From assembly GCA_052145775.1 (NCBI GenBank), contig JBKQNY010000139.1, forward strand, positions 1-5,889: 5,889 bases of DNA, read 5' to 3'. The translations under genes were made by a program, and so were the position numbers. Shown here piece by piece: positions 1-5,889 of this stretch. Each line of letters begins with the position of its first letter. Position 1 is the first letter of the stretch. The DNA is from CAVYPR01 sp052145775 (lineage in GTDB: Bacteria; Actinomycetota; Acidimicrobiia; Acidimicrobiales; RAAP-2). Under the pieces are notes generated by a model, which made no database searches, had not been told where the DNA came from, and worked only from the letters and a program-made list of their open reading frames with translations.

Positions 1-839
1 ACACCGGCCGCATCGAGGTCCGCCGCTCGAGGCGGTTGGTGGTGAGCTCGATCGCCACCGTGGGCAACTACGAGTACGGCTTCTACTGGTACCTGTACCT
101 CGACGGCACCGTCCAGCTCGAGGTGAAGCTCACCGGCATCATGTCGACCCAGGCGGTGGCCCCGGGGGTCGAGCCCGACCACGCCTCGATGGTGGCACCC
201 CAGCTGGCCGCCCCGGTCCACCAGCACCTGTTCAACGTCCGTCTCGACATGGAGGTGGACGGACCCAGCAACGCCGTCTACGAGGTGGACACCAGGCCCG
301 ACCCGCCCGGTCCCGACAACCCCTGGGGGAACGCCTTTTCGCCGGTGGCCACCCTGCTCGAGACCGAGCAGGCCGCCCAGCGGGTGGTCGACCCGGCCAC
401 CAGCCGCAACTGGCGGATCGCCAACCGCGGCGCGTCCAACGCCCTGGGGCGGCCCACCGCCTACAAGCTGGTGCCGGGCTCGGTGCCGACCCTCTTGGCC
501 GACCCGGACTCGAGCGTGGGCCGCCGGGCCCGTTTCGCCACCAAGAACCTCTGGGTCACCCCCTACGACCCGACCGAGCTGCGCGCCGCCGGCGACCACC
601 CCAACCAGCACGAGGGCACAGACGGCCTGCCCCGGTGGACGGCGGCCGACCGGCCCATCGTCGACCGCGACCTGGTGGTGTGGCACACCTTCGGGGTCAC
701 CCACATCCCCCGGCCCGAGGACTGGCCGGTGATGCCGGTGGAGTACACCGGTTTCTCGCTGCTCCCGGTGGGCTTCTTCGACGCCAACCCGGCCCTCGAC
801 GTCCCGGCCTCGGCCGAGGGGCACTGCCACGACGGCTGA
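1..839 (+). CDS. Copper-containing (topaquinone) primary amine oxidase, C-terminal part, 5' truncated by window edge
   Basis: Family role: oxidative deamination of primary amines to aldehyde, ammonia and hydrogen peroxide, using copper and a self-made topaquinone cofactor. The frame is open from the first complete codon at 3 to TGA at 837-839, giving 278 residues (numbered here from that codon). The cofactor-forming tyrosine is visible as Tyr23 in TVGNYEYG, matching the family T-x-x-N-Y-(D/E)-Y motif. All three copper ligands appear: His73 and His75 in VHQHLFNV, and His234 in VTHIPRPEDWPVMP. The 161-residue gap between the first and third His equals that of Arthrobacter globiformis amine oxidase (H431 to H592). 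The end, DVPASAEGHCHDG, is also typical. Family members are about 640-680 residues, so the N2/N3 domains and the catalytic-base Asp lie outside the window. TTG at 36 is not the start, because homologous sequence (RRSRRL) continues upstream of it. The substrate cannot be told from this part. Confidence 0.95.
   Translation, partial: TGRIEVRRSRRLVVSSIATVGNYEYGFYWYLYLDGTVQLEVKLTGIMSTQAVAPGVEPDHASMVAPQLAAPVHQHLFNVRLDMEVDGPSNAVYEVDTRPDPPGPDNPWGNAFSPVATLLETEQAAQRVVDPATSRNWRIANRGASNALGRPTAYKLVPGSVPTLLADPDSSVGRRARFATKNLWVTPYDPTELRAAGDHPNQHEGTDGLPRWTAADRPIVDRDLVVWHTFGVTHIPRPEDWPVMPVEYTGFSLLPVGFFDANPALDVPASAEGHCHDG
816..821 (+). promoter_or_regulatory. Possible Shine-Dalgarno site for the amidohydrolase
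   Basis: GAGGGG lies inside the end of the amine oxidase gene. It is 7 nt before an ACG codon at 829-831 that is in frame with the amidohydrolase and open to its stop. It is the only purine-rich stretch I see upstream of the region where the amidohydrolase fold should begin. This supports initiation near 829, not at GTG 883. It also falls in coding sequence, so it may be chance. Confidence 0.3.
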
Positions 840-882
840 CGCGGCCCCCGCGGCGACCACCCGCTACCTGGCCGCCGCCCTG

Positions 883-2175
883 GTGGTGGGCGACCGCGCC
901 GGCACGGTCCACCGCCCCGGGGCGCTCGACGTGGCCGGGGCCGAGGTGGTCTGGGCCGGGCCGGCGGCGGCGGCGCCGCCCGCGCCCGGAGCGGTGCGGG
1001 ACCTGGCCGGGCTGGTGCTGCCCGGGATGGTCAACTGCCACGCCCACACTCCCATGACGCTGGTGCGCGGGGCGGGCGACGGCCTGCCGCTCTCGCGCTG
1101 GCTGGCCGAGGCGGTCTGGCCCCTCGAGGCCGTCCTCACCGACGACGACGTGCGGTGGGCCATGCGGCTCGGGGCGGCCGAGCTGCTGGGCAACGGGGTG
1201 ACCACCACCTGCGAGCAGTACCCGCGCTCGCGCGCCGTGGCCGAGGCGGCCCTCGAATCGGGGATCCGCTGCGTGCTCGCCCCGGCGGTCTTCGGGGACG
1301 CCGGTCCCTCGTCGGGCTGGCGGCGCGCCCTGGAGGAGGCCGAGTCGGTGCACGCCGACTTCGACGGCCGCTGCGGTCGGATGACCGTCTGGCTCGGGCC
1401 CCACGCCGCCTACACGGTGTCGGCCGAGGGGCTCGCGGCCACCGCCGCGCTGGCCGAGCGGCTCGGGGCCCCGGTGACCATCCACGTGGCCGAGACCGCG
1501 GCCGAGGAGCGCCAGGTGCGCGAGGCGCACGGGTGCGGCACGGTCGAGCTCCTCGAGCGGCTGGGGTTCCTCGACGGCCGGGTCCTGGCCGCCCACTCGG
1601 TGTGGCTCTCCGACGCCGACCTCGACCGCTACGCCGCCCACCGGGTGGCCGTGGCCCACTGCCCCAAGTCCAACGCCAAGCTGGGCAGCGGGGTGGCCCC
1701 GCTCCCCGAGCTGCTGGCGCGGGGGATCGCCGTGGGGCTCGGGACCGACGGTCCGGCCTCCAACGACACCTTGGACCTGTGGGAGGAGCTGCGCATGGCG
1801 GCGCTGGTGGCCCGGGCCAGCGCGGCCGACGCCTCGCTGGTGCCCACGGCCGAGGCGCTGTGGCTGGCGACGGGGGCCGGGGCCGAGGCGCTGGGGCTGG
1901 CCACCGGCGTCCTCGAGGCGGGGCGGGCCGCCGACTTCGTCCGGGTGGAGCTGGCCGACTCGCGCTTTCTCCCGGCCGGCGACGACCGCCAGCTCCTCTC
2001 CCACCTGGTGTGGGCGGCCGGCAGCCGGCTGGTCACCGACGTGTGGGTGGGCGGCCGCCAGGTGGTGGCGGCGGGGAGGTGCACGACGGTCGACGCCGAC
2101 GAGGCGTGCCGCCAGGTGGCCGAGCGCGCGGCGCGGCTGGGCCGTGCCGCCGAGAGGTCGTCGGGGGGGACGTAG
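883..2175 (+). CDS. Amidohydrolase-superfamily deaminase, MTA/SAH deaminase-like (start uncertain)
   Basis: Metal-dependent (beta/alpha)8 hydrolase of the COG0402 type; the closest recognisable group is 5'-methylthioadenosine/S-adenosylhomocysteine deaminase, which converts these adenosyl compounds to inosyl forms in the cytoplasm. Numbering from GTG 883 gives 430 aa. Metal ligands are His53 and His55 in NCHAHTPMTLVRG, His201 in HVAET and Asp288 in GTDGPASN; Glu204 and His238 (AHSVW) are the expected catalytic partners. CPKSNAKLGSG (260-270) is the usual segment before the Asp strand, and the C-terminal small-domain strand GRAADFVRVEL follows. GTG 883 is the first canonical start after an in-frame stop at 730-732, but it omits the usual first beta-strand. 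The in-frame upstream codons encode TTRYLAAALVV, which looks like that strand, so the true start is probably upstream at a non-canonical codon (ACG 829 or CTG 868). Other COG0402 deaminases (guanine, cytosine, s-triazine hydrolases) cannot be excluded. Confidence 0.85.
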   Translation: MVGDRAGTVHRPGALDVAGAEVVWAGPAAAAPPAPGAVRDLAGLVLPGMVNCHAHTPMTLVRGAGDGLPLSRWLAEAVWPLEAVLTDDDVRWAMRLGAAELLGNGVTTTCEQYPRSRAVAEAALESGIRCVLAPAVFGDAGPSSGWRRALEEAESVHADFDGRCGRMTVWLGPHAAYTVSAEGLAATAALAERLGAPVTIHVAETAAEERQVREAHGCGTVELLERLGFLDGRVLAAHSVWLSDADLDRYAAHRVAVAHCPKSNAKLGSGVAPLPELLARGIAVGLGTDGPASNDTLDLWEELRMAALVARASAADASLVPTAEALWLATGAGAEALGLATGVLEAGRAADFVRVELADSRFLPAGDDRQLLSHLVWAAGSRLVTDVWVGGRQVVAAGRCTTVDADEACRQVAERAARLGRAAERSSGGT

Positions 2176-2184
2176 GCGGTCCCC
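2166..2184 (+). other. Small GC-rich inverted repeat over the amidohydrolase stop codon
   Basis: GGGGAC (2166-2171) is complementary to GTCCCC (2179-2184) across a 7-nt loop that contains the TAG stop at 2173-2175. The stem ends directly before the obg ribosome binding site. No T-tract follows, so it does not look like an intrinsic terminator. It could pause transcription or shape access to the obg start, but six GC pairs can arise by chance in DNA this GC-rich. Confidence 0.3.
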
Positions 2185-2186
2185 GT

Positions 2187-2190
2187 AGGA
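2187..2190 (+). promoter_or_regulatory. Shine-Dalgarno site of obg
   Basis: AGGA sits 8 nt before the ATG at 2199. It supports this start over the long in-frame extension upstream, which lies inside the amidohydrolase gene. It occupies most of the 23-bp gap together with the end of the inverted repeat. Confidence 0.6.
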
Positions 2191-2198
2191 TTGGCGCC

Positions 2199-3542
2199 AT
2201 GTCCGGGTTCGTCGACGAGGCCCAGATCCACGCCAGGGCCGGGGACGGGGGGGCCGGAGCGGTCTCCTTCCGGCGCGAGGCCCACGTCGACCGGGGCGGC
2301 CCCGACGGCGGCGACGGCGGGCGCGGCGGCGACGTCTGGCTCGTCTCCACCCCCAATCAGGCCTCGCTGCTCGGCTTCCGGGACCACCCCCACCGCCGGG
2401 CCACCGACGGCGGCCACGGCTCGGGCAAGCGCCGCCACGGAGCCCGGGGGGGCGACCTCATGGTGCCGGTGCCGGTGGGCACCGTGGTGCGCGAGCGGGA
2501 CGGGGCGCTGTTGTGCGACCTGTCGGGCTCGGGGGACCGGTGGTTGGCCGCCGAGGGCGGCCGGGGCGGCCGGGGCAACGCCCGGTTCCTCTCCAACACC
2601 CGCCGGGCGCCGGCCTTCGCCGAGCAGGGCGAGCGGGGCCAGGAGCGCTGGCTCGACGTCGAGCTCAAGCTGGTGGCCGACGTGGCCCTGGTGGGGTTCC
2701 CCAACGTGGGCAAGTCCACCCTCATCTCGGTGGTCTCCGCCGCCAAGCCCAAGGTGGCCGACTACCCCTTCACCACCCTCCAGCCCCACCTGGGCGTGGT
2801 GCGGGCGGGGGGCCGGGACGGCCACGACGAGGTGGAGTTCGTCATGGCCGACGTGCCGGGCCTCGTGGAGGGGGCGGCCGAGGGGCGCGGGCTCGGCCAC
2901 CGGTTCCTGCGCCACATCGAGCGGGCGCGCTGCCTGGTCTTCCTGCTCGACCTGGCCATGGCCGACGGCACCGCCCCCGAGGCCCAGCTCTGGGTGCTCC
3001 GCAGCGAGCTGGCCCGCTACCAACCCGCGCTCTTGGACCGGCCCAGCCTGGTGGTGGGGTCGCGGGCCGACCTGGTGGCCGGGACGTCCCCCGGCCCCCC
3101 CTGCGACCTGGTGGTCTCGGCGGCCACCGGCCTCGGGGTGAGCGACCTCCTCGGGCGCCTGGCCACCCTGGTCACCGAGGCCCGCCAGGCCGAGGCCGCC
3201 CCGTCCCCCGACGAGGTGGTCGTCCACCGCCCGGCCCCCGAGGGGGTGCGGGTGGAGCGCCTCGGCTCCGGCGAGTGGCGGATCGCCGGACGGGCCGCCG
3301 AGCGGGCGGTCTCCTTCTCGGACCTCACCGACGACGGTGCCCTGGCCGAGTCGGTTCGCCGGCTGCGGCGCCTCGGCGTCGACCGGTCGCTGGCCCGGGC
3401 CGGGGCGCGCGACGGCGACGTGGTCTTCGTGGGCGATGTCTCCTTCACTTGGTTCAAGGAGGGCGCCGACGGGGCGCTCGACCGGCCCGGGCCCGCCGAG
3501 CGCCCGCGCCGTCGCCGACGCGGGGCGGGGGGCCCGCCGTGA
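2199..3542 (+). CDS. obgE: Obg-family GTPase (ribosome-associated, 50S assembly/stress)
   Basis: Obg is an essential, slow GTPase that binds the 50S ribosomal subunit and links its maturation to growth and stress signalling. The 447-aa product has the full three-domain layout. The glycine-rich Obg fold covers about residues 1-158, starting FVDEAQIHARAGDGGAGAVSF and including GGPDGGDGGRGG. The G domain covers about 159-330: G1 GFPNVGKST (166-174), switch I around ADYPFTTLQPHLGVV (187-201), G3 DVPG (218-221) and G5 SAATG (307-311). The G4 position reads GSRAD (287-291), where NKxD is usual; only the Asp is kept. The OCT domain covers about 340-420, ending VVFVGDVSFTWF, followed by an arginine-rich tail (R436-R441). 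ATG 2199 was chosen because the Obg fold begins there and an SD precedes it. The amidohydrolase ends 23 bp upstream, and the TGA stop overlaps the proB GTG, suggesting translational coupling. Confidence 0.97.
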   Translation: MSGFVDEAQIHARAGDGGAGAVSFRREAHVDRGGPDGGDGGRGGDVWLVSTPNQASLLGFRDHPHRRATDGGHGSGKRRHGARGGDLMVPVPVGTVVRERDGALLCDLSGSGDRWLAAEGGRGGRGNARFLSNTRRAPAFAEQGERGQERWLDVELKLVADVALVGFPNVGKSTLISVVSAAKPKVADYPFTTLQPHLGVVRAGGRDGHDEVEFVMADVPGLVEGAAEGRGLGHRFLRHIERARCLVFLLDLAMADGTAPEAQLWVLRSELARYQPALLDRPSLVVGSRADLVAGTSPGPPCDLVVSAATGLGVSDLLGRLATLVTEARQAEAAPSPDEVVVHRPAPEGVRVERLGSGEWRIAGRAAERAVSFSDLTDDGALAESVRRLRRLGVDRSLARAGARDGDVVFVGDVSFTWFKEGADGALDRPGPAERPRRRRRGAGGPP

Positions 3543-3548
3543 GCGGGC
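3524..3548 (+). other. Two mutually exclusive inverted repeats at the obg/proB stop-start overlap
   Basis: GGCGGG (3524-3529) can pair with CCCGCC (3533-3538) across a 3-nt loop. Alternatively, GCCCGC (3532-3537) can pair with GCGGGC (3543-3548) across the 5-nt loop CGTGA (3538-3542), which holds the GTG start of proB and the TGA stop of obg. The two share bases 3533-3537, so they cannot form together. Both stems are six GC pairs. The pairing is read directly from the sequence; any control of proB translation is inference. Confidence 0.3.
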
Positions 3549-4684
3549 GCACGGTCGTCGTCAAGGTCGGCACGTCCACGGTCACCGACCCCGCCGGGCA
3601 GACCGACGCCCTGGTGGTGGGCCGGCTCACCGAGGAGGTGGCCGCCCTGGTGGCCGGGGGCGACCGGGTGGTGGTCGTGACCTCGGGGGCCATCGCCGCC
3701 GGGTGGTCGGCGCTCGGCGCCGGCGGGCCCCGGCCCACCGACCCGGCGGTCCTCCAGGCCGTCTCGGCCGTCGGCCAGCCCCGCCTCATGCGGACCTGGC
3801 AGGACGGCCTCTCCCACCACGGCCTGCTGGCCGGGCAGGTCCTGCTGGCCCCGCTCGACTTCGGCCACCGCCAGCAGTACCTGCACGCGCGGGGGACCCT
3901 CGCCCACCTGCTCGAGCTGGGCGTGGTGCCGGTGGTCAACGAGAACGACCCGGTGGCCGACGAGGAGATCCGCTTCGGCGACAACGACCGGCTGAGCGCG
4001 CTCGTGGCCCACCTGGTCGGCGCCGACCTGCTGGTGCTCCTCACCGACACCGCCGGCCTGTTCACCGCCGACCCGCGCCTGGTCGAGGAGGCCTCCCTCA
4101 TCGAGGAGGTCCTCGAGATCGACGCCCGCCTGGAGGAGGTGGCCGGGGGCCCGGGCACCCGGGCGGCCAGCGGGGGCATGGCCTCCAAGCTGGCGGCGGC
4201 CAAGATCGCCACCTGGTCGGGGGTGGAGGCGGTGATCGCCGACGGCAAGCGGCCCGGGGTCCTCAGCGCGGCAGTGGCCGGCGAGGCGGGGGTGGGGACG
4301 GTGTTCCGGCCCCGCTCGGTACGGCTCGGCGCCCGCAAGCTGTGGATCGCCTTCGCCCTGCCCTCGGCCGGCTCGCTGGTGGTCGACGCCGGGGCCCGGG
4401 CGGCCCTGGTCGACGGGGGCCGGTCGCTGCTGGCCGCCGGCGTGGTGTCGGCCGCCGGCTCCTTCGGGCCCGACGAGGCGGTGGAGGTGGTCGGCCCCGA
4501 CGGTGCGGTGTTCGCCAAGGGGATCGTGCGCTGCCCGGCCTCGCGCAAGGCCGAGTGGCTGGGACGGCGCAGCGAGGACCTCCCCGCCGACCTCGCCGCA
4601 GAGGTCGTCCACCGCGACGACCTGGTCGTCCTCGACCAGGACGGCCGGCGCCCGCTGCGGTCGGTGCCCGGGAGCCACGGGTAG
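3539..4684 (+). CDS. proB: Glutamate 5-kinase
   Basis: Phosphorylates L-glutamate with ATP to gamma-glutamyl phosphate, the first and normally proline-inhibited step of proline synthesis; cytoplasmic. The 381-aa product starts at GTG 3539, whose last two bases belong to the obg stop (GTGA overlap). Only this in-frame start puts the N-terminal strand RTVVVKVGTSTVT (4-16) in its normal place. The amino acid kinase domain shows TSGAIAAG (48-55), QAVSAVGQ (73-80), NENDPVA (134-140), FGDNDRLSALVA (146-157), LLTDTAGLFTADPR (167-180) and GTRAASGGMASKLAAAKIA (206-224). A C-terminal PUA domain follows at about 278-370, with VDAGARAAL, SLLAAGVVSAAGSF and AKGIVRCPA. Length and domain content are those of full-length bacterial ProB. 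No clear SD is present, only a G-rich stretch in the obg tail, so translation probably depends on ribosomes finishing obg. The proA start is 9 bp downstream. Confidence 0.97.
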   Translation: MSGRTVVVKVGTSTVTDPAGQTDALVVGRLTEEVAALVAGGDRVVVVTSGAIAAGWSALGAGGPRPTDPAVLQAVSAVGQPRLMRTWQDGLSHHGLLAGQVLLAPLDFGHRQQYLHARGTLAHLLELGVVPVVNENDPVADEEIRFGDNDRLSALVAHLVGADLLVLLTDTAGLFTADPRLVEEASLIEEVLEIDARLEEVAGGPGTRAASGGMASKLAAAKIATWSGVEAVIADGKRPGVLSAAVAGEAGVGTVFRPRSVRLGARKLWIAFALPSAGSLVVDAGARAALVDGGRSLLAAGVVSAAGSFGPDEAVEVVGPDGAVFAKGIVRCPASRKAEWLGRRSEDLPADLAAEVVHRDDLVVLDQDGRRPLRSVPGSHG

Positions 4685-4693
4685 CCTGAGCCG

Positions 4694-5889
4694 ATGGTTT
4701 CGGACCTCGCCGAGCAGGGCGCCGCGGTGCGCGCCGCGGCGCGCCGGGTGGCCGGTGCCTCCTCGGCCGTGCGCGACGACGCCCTGCGCATGGCGGCCGA
4801 CCTGCTGGTCGACGAGGGCGAGCGGGTGCTCTCGGCCAACCGCACGGACCTCGAGCGGGCCGCCGCCGACGGGGCCAGCGAGACGTCGGTCGACCGGCTG
4901 CGGCTCGACGGGGCGCGCCTTGCGTCGATGGCCGAGGGGCTCAGGACCGTGGCCGCGCTCGGCGACCCGGTGGGCGAGGTCCTCGACGGCTGGGTCCGGC
5001 CCAACGGGCTGCGGGTCGAGCGGGTCAGGGTGCCGCTCGGGGTGGTGGGCGTCATCTACGAGAACCGGCCCAACGTGACCAGCGACGCCGCCGGCCTGTG
5101 CCTCAAGGCGGGCAACGCCGCCTTCCTGCGCGGCTCGTCGTCCGCCGCCGCCTCCAACCAGGCGGTGGTGACCCTCCTGCGCCGGGCCCTGGAGAAGGCC
5201 GGCCTGCCGGCCGACGCCGTGGCCCTGGTGGCCGACGGCAGCCACGAGACGGCGGTCGAGTTCATGCGGCTGCGTGGGGTCATCGACTGCCTGGTGCCCC
5301 GGGGAGGGCCGGCCCTCATCGCCTCGTTGCTTGAGCACGCCACCGTGCCCTACGTGCTCGACGGCGACGGCAACTGCCACGTCTACGTCGACGCCGCCGC
5401 CGACCTCGACATGGCGACCGAGATCATGGTGAACGCCAAGACCCAGCGTCCCGGCGTGTGCAACGCGGCCGAGACCCTGCTCGTCCACTCGGCGGTGGCC
5501 GCCGAATTCCTGCCACGGGCCGCCCGGGCCCTGGCCGGGGTGGAGCTGGTCGGCGACGAGCGCGTCCGGGCCGTCCTGGATGGGGTGGCGCCGGCCACCG
5601 AGGAGGACTTCGCCCGCGAGTTCCTGGCCCTCAAGCTCAGCGTGGCCGTGGTCGACGACCTCGACGCCGCCGTCGACCACATCGCCCGGTTCGGCTCGGG
5701 CCACTCCGAGGCCATCGTGACCGCCGACCTCGCCGCCGCCGAGCGGTTCGTCCGCCAGGTGGACGCGGCGGCGGTGGTGGTCAACGCCTCCACCCGGTTC
5801 GTCGACGGCGGCGAGCTGGGGCTCGGGGCCGAGGTGGGCATCTCCACCCAGAAGCTCCACGCCCGCGGCCCGATGGGGCTGCGCGAGCT
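4694..5889 (+). CDS. proA: Glutamate-5-semialdehyde dehydrogenase (gamma-glutamyl phosphate reductase), 3' end cut by window
   Basis: NADPH-dependent reduction of gamma-glutamyl phosphate to glutamate 5-semialdehyde, the step after ProB. ProB and ProA are thought to channel their labile intermediate, which fits their adjacency here. From ATG 4694 the frame stays open to the window edge (398 complete codons). The aldehyde-dehydrogenase-like fold shows VPLGVVGVIYENRPNVTSDAAGLCLKAGNA (113-142) and LRGSSSAAASN (145-155) of the nucleotide-binding domain, VPRGGPALI (201-209), and the catalytic Cys256 in KTQRPGVCNAAETLLVH. Later landmarks are FGSGHSEAIVT (333-343), VNASTRF (363-369) and GLGAEVGISTQKLHARGPMGL. 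Family proteins run about 415-430 residues and usually end soon after MGLxEL, so perhaps 10-30 residues are missing. The start follows the proB stop by 9 bp, and only a weak TGAG precedes it. A 9-bp inverted repeat lies in codons 9-17. Confidence 0.97.
   Translation, partial: MVSDLAEQGAAVRAAARRVAGASSAVRDDALRMAADLLVDEGERVLSANRTDLERAAADGASETSVDRLRLDGARLASMAEGLRTVAALGDPVGEVLDGWVRPNGLRVERVRVPLGVVGVIYENRPNVTSDAAGLCLKAGNAAFLRGSSSAAASNQAVVTLLRRALEKAGLPADAVALVADGSHETAVEFMRLRGVIDCLVPRGGPALIASLLEHATVPYVLDGDGNCHVYVDAAADLDMATEIMVNAKTQRPGVCNAAETLLVHSAVAAEFLPRAARALAGVELVGDERVRAVLDGVAPATEEDFAREFLALKLSVAVVDDLDAAVDHIARFGSGHSEAIVTADLAAAERFVRQVDAAAVVVNASTRFVDGGELGLGAEVGISTQKLHARGPMGLRE
4719..4742 (+). repeat. 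Perfect 9-bp inverted repeat (with overlapping direct repeat) just inside proA
   Basis: GCGCCGCGG (4719-4727) is followed, after the 6-nt loop TGCGCG, by its exact reverse complement CCGCGGCGC (4734-4742). All nine pairs are G-C. The same nonamer also recurs as a direct copy at 4731-4739. The stem begins 25 nt after the A of the proA ATG and encodes an Ala/Arg-rich segment (AAVRAAARR). A hairpin this strong near the start could affect translation initiation or mRNA folding. The alternative is plain GC-rich Ala/Arg codon composition. Confidence 0.45.

Noticed and set aside
36..38. TTG as start of the amine oxidase
   Set aside because: The frame is open to the window edge, with family-like residues upstream. 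The protein is simply cut by the window.
697..2004. A 435-codon minus-strand open frame opposite the amidohydrolase
   Set aside because: It is the same GC-rich shadow effect. It has no motifs, while the plus strand carries all metal ligands of an amidohydrolase.
1155..2198. In-frame upstream extension of obg
   Set aside because: The peptide is an out-of-frame shadow of the amidohydrolase. The Obg fold begins at ATG 2199, which has an SD at 2187-2190.
2302..2345. Short GGC/GAC-rich repetitive DNA
   Set aside because: It encodes the conserved Gly/Asp-rich loops of the Obg fold (GGPDGGDGGRGG), so it is not an independent repeat element.
1629..3227. A 532-codon minus-strand open frame across the amidohydrolase and obg
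   Set aside because: It spans two genuine plus-strand genes and their boundary, and its composition is Gly/His/Ala-rich with no domain.
2513..3538. In-frame upstream extension of proB through obg
   Set aside because: The extension is Arg/Gly/Pro-rich shadow sequence of obg. The ProB kinase fold begins at GTG 3539.
3017..5860. A 947-codon open frame on the minus strand opposite obg, proB and proA
   Set aside because: It lies antisense to three well-conserved genes. Its translation is low-complexity Gly/Arg/His/Val-rich sequence with no recognisable domain. Long antisense frames are expected when third codon positions are nearly all G or C.
1..5889. Possible novel defence, mobile or CRISPR-like system
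   Set aside because: No repeat-spacer pattern, integrase, transposase, terminal repeats or unknown conserved gene is visible. Every long stretch is explained by five recognisable metabolic or housekeeping genes.

Overview
The window is very GC-rich (clearly above 70% by eye, with G or C at almost every third codon position). It reads as a densely packed chromosomal stretch from a high-GC actinobacterium. The gene order obg-proB-proA, an Obg with the C-terminal OCT domain, and GTG starts with stop/start overlaps fit Actinomycetota. A deep-branching class such as Acidimicrobiia is possible, but that is inference. All five genes are on the + strand and coding covers nearly the whole window. I saw no tRNA, rRNA, CRISPR array, insertion sequence or convincing intrinsic terminator.

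Layout: (1) 1-839, the C-terminal part of a copper/topaquinone amine oxidase, cut by the left edge. (2) About 829/883-2175, a metal-dependent amidohydrolase of the methylthioadenosine/S-adenosylhomocysteine deaminase type. Its true start is unclear because no ATG, GTG or TTG lies where the fold should begin. (3) 2199-3542, the ribosome-associated GTPase Obg, 23 bp downstream. (4) 3539-4684, glutamate 5-kinase ProB, whose GTG start overlaps the obg TGA stop. (5) 4694 to the right edge, glutamate-5-semialdehyde dehydrogenase ProA, lacking only its last residues.

ProB and ProA catalyse the first two steps of proline synthesis from glutamate, and their tight linkage to obg suggests one transcript. 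The amine oxidase and amidohydrolase form an upstream pair that may act in amine or purine-nucleoside catabolism; a functional link between them is not shown. The gene tightly linked upstream of obg is the amidohydrolase, not the usual ribosomal protein genes rplU-rpmA.

I did not find an undescribed multi-gene system. The points most worth checking are the missing canonical start codon of the amidohydrolase, the altered G4 (NKxD) nucleotide-specificity motif of Obg, and GC-rich inverted repeats at the obg/proB junction and just inside proA.
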